Shown one piece after another: positions 57,552-64,000 of a DNA stretch of 64,000 bases. Numbering within the stretch: the stretch's first letter is position 1; each line of letters begins with the position of its first letter. The DNA lies in assembly GCF_050003625.1 (NCBI RefSeq), contig NC_134397.1, forward strand, positions 269,136,070 to 269,200,069. The letters run 5' to 3'. This DNA comes from Haematobia irritans. Lineage: Eukaryota; Arthropoda; Insecta; Diptera; Muscidae. The notes under the pieces are model-generated. The model saw only the letters and a list, made by a program, of their open reading frames with translations, was not told where the DNA came from and did no database searches. The position numbers were made by a program, and so were the translations under genes.

Positions 57552-59570
57552 ATGATCTAAATCAGAAGAAAACGGTGGATAGGACAGCTGTTTGTAACCC
57601 ATTTCAACCGACTTGATTGCCTTCGGGGGGATCGATTCATTTTGTAACTATGCCAAAAAGTGCTCCTACCAGGGTGACCCACGGTTTCAAGAGACGGTCG
57701 GATATTACGGTATATCTGCCCCCGCTCAATTCAATGGATGAGAGCACACTGCAAATATATTGTCACTACATTAATGTTTTTGATATTTATTGCGAGCCAA
57801 GGAGTCCAAGAATTGCACTTAAGATGGATTCAAGACTCGAATCTCATCAAAATTTTTCCTCAGTTTTGAAACCCCGGACTTTATTCCAAAACCGGTGGAC
57901 GGTGTTTTTTGAAATAAATATCCGACATAACCTCTCCAACCGGTTTTCATAAAAGCACGTAATTTTGAAGGGAAATTCTAATTTTATTGTCACAAAAAAT
58001 CAACGAAAAAATAATTCGATAATTTATTAAAAGTTGGACACAATTTTTTTTTGCAGCTTATTTTCCTTCTCAGATGCAATTTTTCTTAATTTGTCATTAA
58101 ATTATCAATTGTACAATGGAAATATATAACCCAAAAGCCGGTTGTTGATGTCATGAAAACACCGGTTCTACCGGTCCATGGGATTTTCATGGAATCCGAA
58201 AATTGGTTTAAAAAGATAAACCGGTCCACCGATTTTTATCTGTTTTCAGTTTTTTACTTGTAGTGTAAAAGTTTGTATAAGAGAAATGTGTTTTCTATTT
58301 AATTCGTATTTAAGTAAATATTTTTATTTTTTTTATTTCATGTTGTTAATAAAAGTCTCCATTACATCTCTATTGACAAGCAAAATTAATTTTCGGAGAA
58401 AAAAGTATATAAAAATTATTTTTTTTTCTTCGATTTAATTTTAATGACATAGAAATTTCAAACACCTGATGTAGCTTTGAATTGCTAGCTACAGTAAAAC
58501 CGTTGACAGTAGCAAAATAAAAATGAACACAGAAAACTCTCTTGTCAATCTTTTATTTTCATTTCCGTTTCTTTCGATGAAATTACACATTCAAATTTCA
58601 ATAATAAAATTTTATTGATTTCTTCTTTTTGTGTTGTCATATAACACCCAGGCCAAATGTGTTCGATGCTGCAGAGTTACAGAAAAAAATGTGTCATTCA
58701 GTGACATCCTCTAGGGGTTCATCGAGTCCCATTGATGGGCGATGAAGGAGGATGGAAAGGAGAAGAAAAAAATGAAAATATATTTGACTCTATTATGTAA
58801 ATTTTTGTAAATTAACTGTCAATCAAAACAAATACACACGTACTCTGGTTACCATCCACCATGGGTGTATCCATGTATGTGTGAAAATACTAGGAAACGA
58901 AAGCTCATGGGAATTTAAGTGGTCTAGGTGCGTATGAGAGTATCAAAGTGTATGTAAGTGTATGCGTGTAAAGAAAAAATGTACAATGATCACATCGACA
59001 GTGACAATATTCAGGGAACACTTGGAAACACATGTAGCATCATTTCAATTTTTTTCCAGGGTAATAAAATTTAATGGGAATTTTTGATATGTAATAAATA
59101 TACATGAACTATTTCCACAAAAATTCTAGCTAGAAGCATAAAATTGTACCGAATTATTAACAAAATAAAAATGAAACAATTTTTCTTATAGCAATTTAAT
59201 ATAATGAGCCATCAGCAGTGTTCCATTACTCATGTTACGAATGTCATTCATAACAATTACCACCAATACATGATGTTCCTTCTCGAAATTTTCTTTCGAT
59301 CCCGGGAAACGGTGTAATATTTGAAATCTTTTTTCTCGCTTCTAGCTAGACACATATTGACACTTAAAACATATTTGAAAAAATTGACAAATAGCACTAC
59401 TCAATGTCGGCAAATGACGCTCTCCTGGAGTCCTCTTTCAACTAACGGATGTCTCACTTATACGCTCCAACTAAGTAAGAGAGATAAAATGGTATGTACC
59501 AACTGGCAAATGTAGAACAATGTAAATTGAGGATAAACGAAAGTGAATGAAGCTATGGGGGAATTATATA
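57552..59570. other. Stretch with an unrecognised 111-codon frame
   Basis: 57617-57952 (+) is open, but its first ATG is at 57651, leaving about 100 codons (opening MPKSAPTRVTHGFKRRSD). Composition is less AT-rich than its surroundings. 58130-58250 holds repeated 'accggtt' words. No domain recognised. It may be an unclassified TE remnant. Confidence 0.35.
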
Positions 59571-62182
59571 TAAAACAAGCAAGGAAAGTCAGGCGGGGCC
59601 GACTTTGGGTGCTATATATAAAGGTTTGTCCCAAATACATACATTTAAATATCACTCGATCTGGACAGAATTTGATAGACTTCTACAAAATTTATAGACT
59701 CAACATTTAAATCGGCTAATGCACTAGGGTGGAACTCAATTTTGGTAAAAAAAAAAAATATGGGAAACAATAAATCTGAAGCAATTTTAAGGAAACTTCG
59801 CAAAGTTTATTTATGATTTATCGCTCGATATATATGTATTAGAAGTATAGGAAAATTATAATCATTTTTACAATTTTTCGATTAAGGAGTGGTGATTTTG
59901 CAAGGAAAATTTTGGTATTTTGACCATTTTTGTCGAAATCTGAAAAACATATATATGGGAGCTATATCTAAATCTGAACCGATTTCAATCAAATTTGCCA
60001 CACATGACTATATTACTAGTAGTACTCCTAGTGCAAAATTTCAACCAAATTGGGCCAAAACTCTGGCTTCTGGGGCCATATAAGTCCATATCGGTCGAAA
60101 AATATATATGGAAGCTATATCTAAATCTGAACCGATTTCAATCAAATTTGGTACACATGACTATACTACCAATTGTAATCCTTGTGTAAAATTTCAAGCT
60201 AATCGGGATAAAACTCTGGCTTCTGGGTCCATATAAGTGCATATCGGGCGAAAGATATATATGGGAGCTATATCTGAATCTTAACCGATTTCTTCCAAAA
60301 TCAATAGGGTTCTGAATCGATTTCAACCAAATTTGTCACGCATAGCTACAATGCTCAATATACTCCCTGTGCAAAATTTCAACCAAATTGGGCCAAAGCT
60401 CTGGCATTTAGGACCATATTAGTCCATATCGGGCGAGAGATATATATGGGAGCCATATCTAAACTGAACCGATTTCAATCAAATTTTGCACACTTGACTA
60501 TACGACTAAGTGTTATGTTTGTACAAAATTTCAAGCAAATCGGTATAAAACTCTGGCTGCTGGGTCCATATTAGTGCACATCGGGCGAAAGATATATATG
60601 GGAGCTATATCTAAATCTGAACCGATTTCTTCCAAAATCAATAGGGTTCTATTCTGACCCAAATTAGGAACACGTGCCAAATTTGAAGGCGATTGGACTT
60701 AAATTGCGACCTAGACTTTGATCACAAAAATGTGTTCACAGACAGACGGACGGACGGACGGACCCTGTTCCACAGTGTGGCGCAGGGTATAAAAATATGG
60801 GAAACATTTCAAACTGAAGCAATTTTAAGGAAACTTCGCAGAAGTTTATTTATAACTTATCACTCGACTAAGCAGTGGCGATTTTACAAGGAAAATGTTG
60901 GTATTTTCACCATTTTTGTCGAAATCAGAAAAACATATATATGGGGGCTATATCTAAATCTGAACCGATTTCATCCAATTTTGGCACGCATATCTACAAT
61001 GCTAATTCTACTCCCTGTGCAAAATTTCAACTAAATCGGAATTAAAAATTGGACTCTGTGGTCATATGAGTGTAAATCGGGCGAAAGCTATGTATGGGAG
61101 ATATATCTAAATCTGAACCGATTTCAACCAAATTTGGCACGCATAGCTACAATGCTAATTCTACTCCCTGTGCAAAATCTCAACTAAATCGGAGCAAAAA
61201 ATTGGCCTCTGTGGCCATATGAGTGTAAATCGGGCGAAAGCTATATATGGGAGCTATATCTAAATCTGAACCGATTTCAATAAAATTTGGCACACTTGAC
61301 TACAGTACTAATTGTACTCCTAGTGCAAAATTTCAACCAAATTGCGGTAGGTTAGGTTAGGTGGCAGCCCTATGTATCAGGCTCAGTTAGACTATTCAGT
61401 CCATTTTGATACCACATTGGTGAACTTCTCTCTTATCACTGAGTGCTGCCCGATTCTATGTTAAGCTCAATGACAAGGGACCTCCTTTTTATAGCTGAGT
61501 CCGAACGGCGTTCCACATTGCAATGAAACAACTTAGAGAAGCTTTGTAACCCTCAGAAATGTCACCAGCATTACTGAGGTAGGATAATCCATCGCTGAAA
61601 AACTTTTGGTGTTCGGTCGAAGCACGACCTTGTGTATGCAAGGCAGGCATGCTAACCATTGCACCACGGTGGCTCCTCAAATTGGGGTAAAACTCTGGCG
61701 TCTGGGACCGTATTAGTCCATATCGGGCGAATGATATATATGGGAGCTATATCTAAATCTGAACTGATTTCAATAAAATTTGGCACACTTGACTATAGTA
61801 CTAATTGTTCTTCTTGTGCAAAATTTTAAGCAAATTAGGGTAAAACTCTGGCTTCTGGGGCCATATAAGTCCATATCGGGCGAAATATATATATGGGAGC
61901 TATATCTGAATCTTAACCGATTTCTTCCAAAATCAATAGGGTTCTATTATGAGCCAAAACACATACTTGTGCCAAATTTGAAGTCGATGGGAATAAAAGT
62001 GCGACCTAGACTTTGATTACAAAAATGTGTTCACGGACAGACGGACATGGCTATATCGACTCAGGAGCCCACCCTGAGCAATTTTGCCGAAGACACCATG
62101 TGTCTATTTCGACTCCTTCTGGGTGTTGCAAACATATGCACTAACTTATAATACCCTGTTCCACAGTGTGGCGCAGGTATAA
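59571..62182 (-). repeat. Type 2 dispersed repeats, two copies in a row
   Basis: First copy 59571 to about 60796, from AAAACAAGCAAGGAAAGTCA to CAGTGTGGCGCAGGGTATAA. The second has lost its palindromic end and runs to 62182. A SINE parts the second copy at 61348-61677. Confidence 0.88.
61348..61677 (-). mobile_element. tRNA-derived SINE, copy 5, inserted in type 2
   Basis: Flanked by CAAATTGCGG (61338-61347) and CAAATTGGGG (61678-61687), a 10-bp target duplication with one mismatch. It lacks about 15 bp around the B box ('gtcgaagcacgacc'). Confidence 0.88.
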
Positions 62183-62198
62183 TTAAGAAAAAATGCTA

Positions 62199-62754
62199 CA
62201 CTCAAAAAAAAAGTGAACTCTCTATTTCACTAAAGCCAATTTAACTTTAGTATAGTTCATGGATGAGTGACAAAAACTTCAAATGAAGGTTAACCTTCAG
62301 TTTCAGGAAACTCCATTTGAGCAAGGCTACACTCAAAAAAAGTGAACTCACTATTTCACTAAAGCCAATTTAACTATATTTTAGTTCATGGAATTATTAT
62401 ATTTGTAGAAAGTTTTCTTTACTCTAATAATTTTTTGTGTACGTTAGTTAAATTGAAGAATGAAGCATAAAGATGAACTAAATTCGTGTCTTCCACAAAA
62501 TAGTTCAGAATTTCTTTAAATTTGTAAATTTTACCAAAAATGCGTCCATCACGAACTTCGTATGTCACTAAAGACATTCTTGCAATTTTGAACTCCAAGT
62601 TTTTCCTTCAAACTACAAAATTTTCTTTAACAAGTGAAAAAACTTAGTTATGTCTAATAAATTTTCTTGAAATATGTACTTATTTTTACGACATCGGCGT
62701 GATGCCAACGTTTGTAATACTGTTTAGTTAAAATTTTTCACTGTTTTTTCAGTG
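62199..62754. repeat. CACT-ended TIR element with a doubled left end
   Basis: 62329-62754 starts CACTCAAAAAAAGTGAACTC and ends ACTGTTTTTTCAGTG. 62199-62328 is an extra copy of its left end (CACTCAAAAAAAAAGTGAAC). The relative at 26772-27464 shares its text. Confidence 0.65.
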
Positions 62755-62780
62755 TATGTATTCGTGTAACAGATGTTAAG

Positions 62781-62982
62781 GGAGCCACCGTCGTGTAATG
62801 GTTAGCATGGCCGCCTTGCATATACAGGGTCGTGGCTTTAAACCCAGTTTCGCATCTCAGTAATGCTGGCGGCATTTCTGAGTGTTTCAAAGCATCTCTA
62901 AGTGCTTTCACTGCAATGTGGAACACCGTTTGGACTCGGCTATAAAAAGGAGGTCTCTTGTCATTGGGCTTAACATAGAATT
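62781..62982 (+). mobile_element. tRNA-derived SINE, partial copy 6
   Basis: Head GGAGCCACCGTCGTGTAATG and body to 'cattgggcttaacatagaattt'; part between the B box and 'ctcagtaatgctgg' is missing and there is no tail. Confidence 0.8.
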
Positions 62983-64000
62983 TGTATGTGATTAAAAAGT
63001 AATGAACTAAACGTGGGTATAACATTAAAAATATTAAAAAAAAAAAAATCAAAGCTAAATAAAGCATTGAAGTGTTCTTAAAATTTCCTAACATATTATT
63101 AATGAACTTCTACTCAGTTAATATGGCAATAATCTGGTGGCAATGTTATATTTCTTGTAGCTCATTTTTTTATGACAGAATTTAATTTCGTTAATGGTAA
63201 TTTAGTTAAATTTTTGCACGAAAATGTAAATGAAAGGTTTTATTTTTCTTAATTTGTCTAGGTATTTCTATGTATGTTATTTTCATCCCATTGTGCAAAA
63301 ACGAACTTTAACTCAACAACACTAAAATCAGCTGAAATATGTGTAGGTGCCTGGTAAGCCATGTAAAGTGGCAATAATAAAATGCAAAATAACCACACGT
63401 TCGTGTACTGTAATAAAGTAATCACACGCTTAACTTCACCGAAAAGACCTCTCCTCCAGCACCACCACCACCACCGCCACCAACATCATCACGCCCCACA
63501 CACAAATCGATAGCCATTAACCTATGCGTATGTACTTCACACCATGACAGACAGATTGTACATTAAAATTGGAATCCTTCTTCATGCCTTCTTCAACAAT
63601 CAATAAAGCCTTTTGGGATATAAGATTGGCACCATGTGTCAGACCCAAATTAAGATATTGCAAAAACATGTGAGGGGAAAGCCAAACCCGAAATAAGGGA
63701 ACTCTATGATGCGAGTTCTAAACAACCTCCACAGAGTTTACGGTATTAGGTGAGACATAACATTAAAATGTGGAGTGAATGTGAATAAACGAACGACTCA
63801 TAGATATATTCGGGAGTGATTGGCTGGGATCGGGAGTGCTTGACTTGATGGATCCACCATATAGCACCGATCTTGTATCATCGGTCTACTATGCAGAAAT
63901 TTTGTAAAGGCATAAAGTTCACTTCAAGAAGAAGACGTTGTGAGCGCAAATTACCAATGCAAGATTGACAACAGATGGTGTAGTTCGAGTAAAATTTTTT
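62983..64000. other. Intronic stretch without recognised gene
   Basis: AT-rich with a short CCACCA run (63461-63483). I looked for the preceding kul prodomain exon on the minus strand and did not find one. Confidence 0.5.

Overview
The window looks like intronic DNA from a higher fly, most likely a muscid (house fly, stable fly or horn fly group). The reasons are: an ADAM10/Kuzbanian-family metalloprotease split over very long introns; a mariner copy very close to Himar1, the irritans-subfamily element known from horn fly; a tRNA-derived SINE with (CTAAC)-like tails; and dense AT-rich repeats. Species assignment is inference.

Backbone gene: four exons of one minus-strand gene lie at 41749-40855, 36408-36268, 27925-27801 and 3004-2876. 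Their splice sites and reading phases fit together exactly. They encode the end of the prodomain, with a long Asn/Ser-rich linker, and the metalloprotease domain up to the zinc motif [10 protein letters not shown]. The gene is best read as kuzbanian-like (kul), an ADAM10-type sheddase of the Notch/Delta pathway. Earlier exons lie beyond 64000 and later exons before position 1, so the window is an internal slice.

Nested genes: inside the 24.8-kb kul intron (3005-27800) I find three small two-exon genes at 12229-12483 (+), 16817-17075 (-) and 21799-22111 (+). They encode 61-, 62- and 68-residue secreted peptides with one cysteine frame, C-x6-C-x5-CC-x3-C-x12/14/16-C, typical of inhibitor-cystine-knot (knottin) peptides. 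All three have a signal peptide and a phase-0 intron directly before the second cysteine. This is the most interesting content here; I know of no description of such a cluster, but could not search.

Repeats fill most of the rest. (1) Three dispersed families with a palindrome near one end and a TATACCC end: type 1 at 1-450, 24152-25240, 29107-30595; type 2 at 12593-14870, 22341-23556, 54877-55820, 59571-62182; type 3 at 17434-20908, 47995-48689, 51419-53542, 56249-57551. (2) Mariner/Tc1 elements at 6622, 7371-10342 (a three-level nest), 32136-33068, 34270 and 43068-46863. (3) A tRNA-derived SINE in several copies, some with 10-13 bp target duplications. (4) A Jockey-like LINE 3' end near 15690-16463. 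(5) Several short terminal-inverted-repeat families. (6) A 2.7-kb array of a 29-bp minisatellite at about 37910-40600.

The part right of 42 kb is the preceding kul intron and holds only repeats and unrecognised AT-rich sequence. No functional RNA gene or CRISPR array is present.
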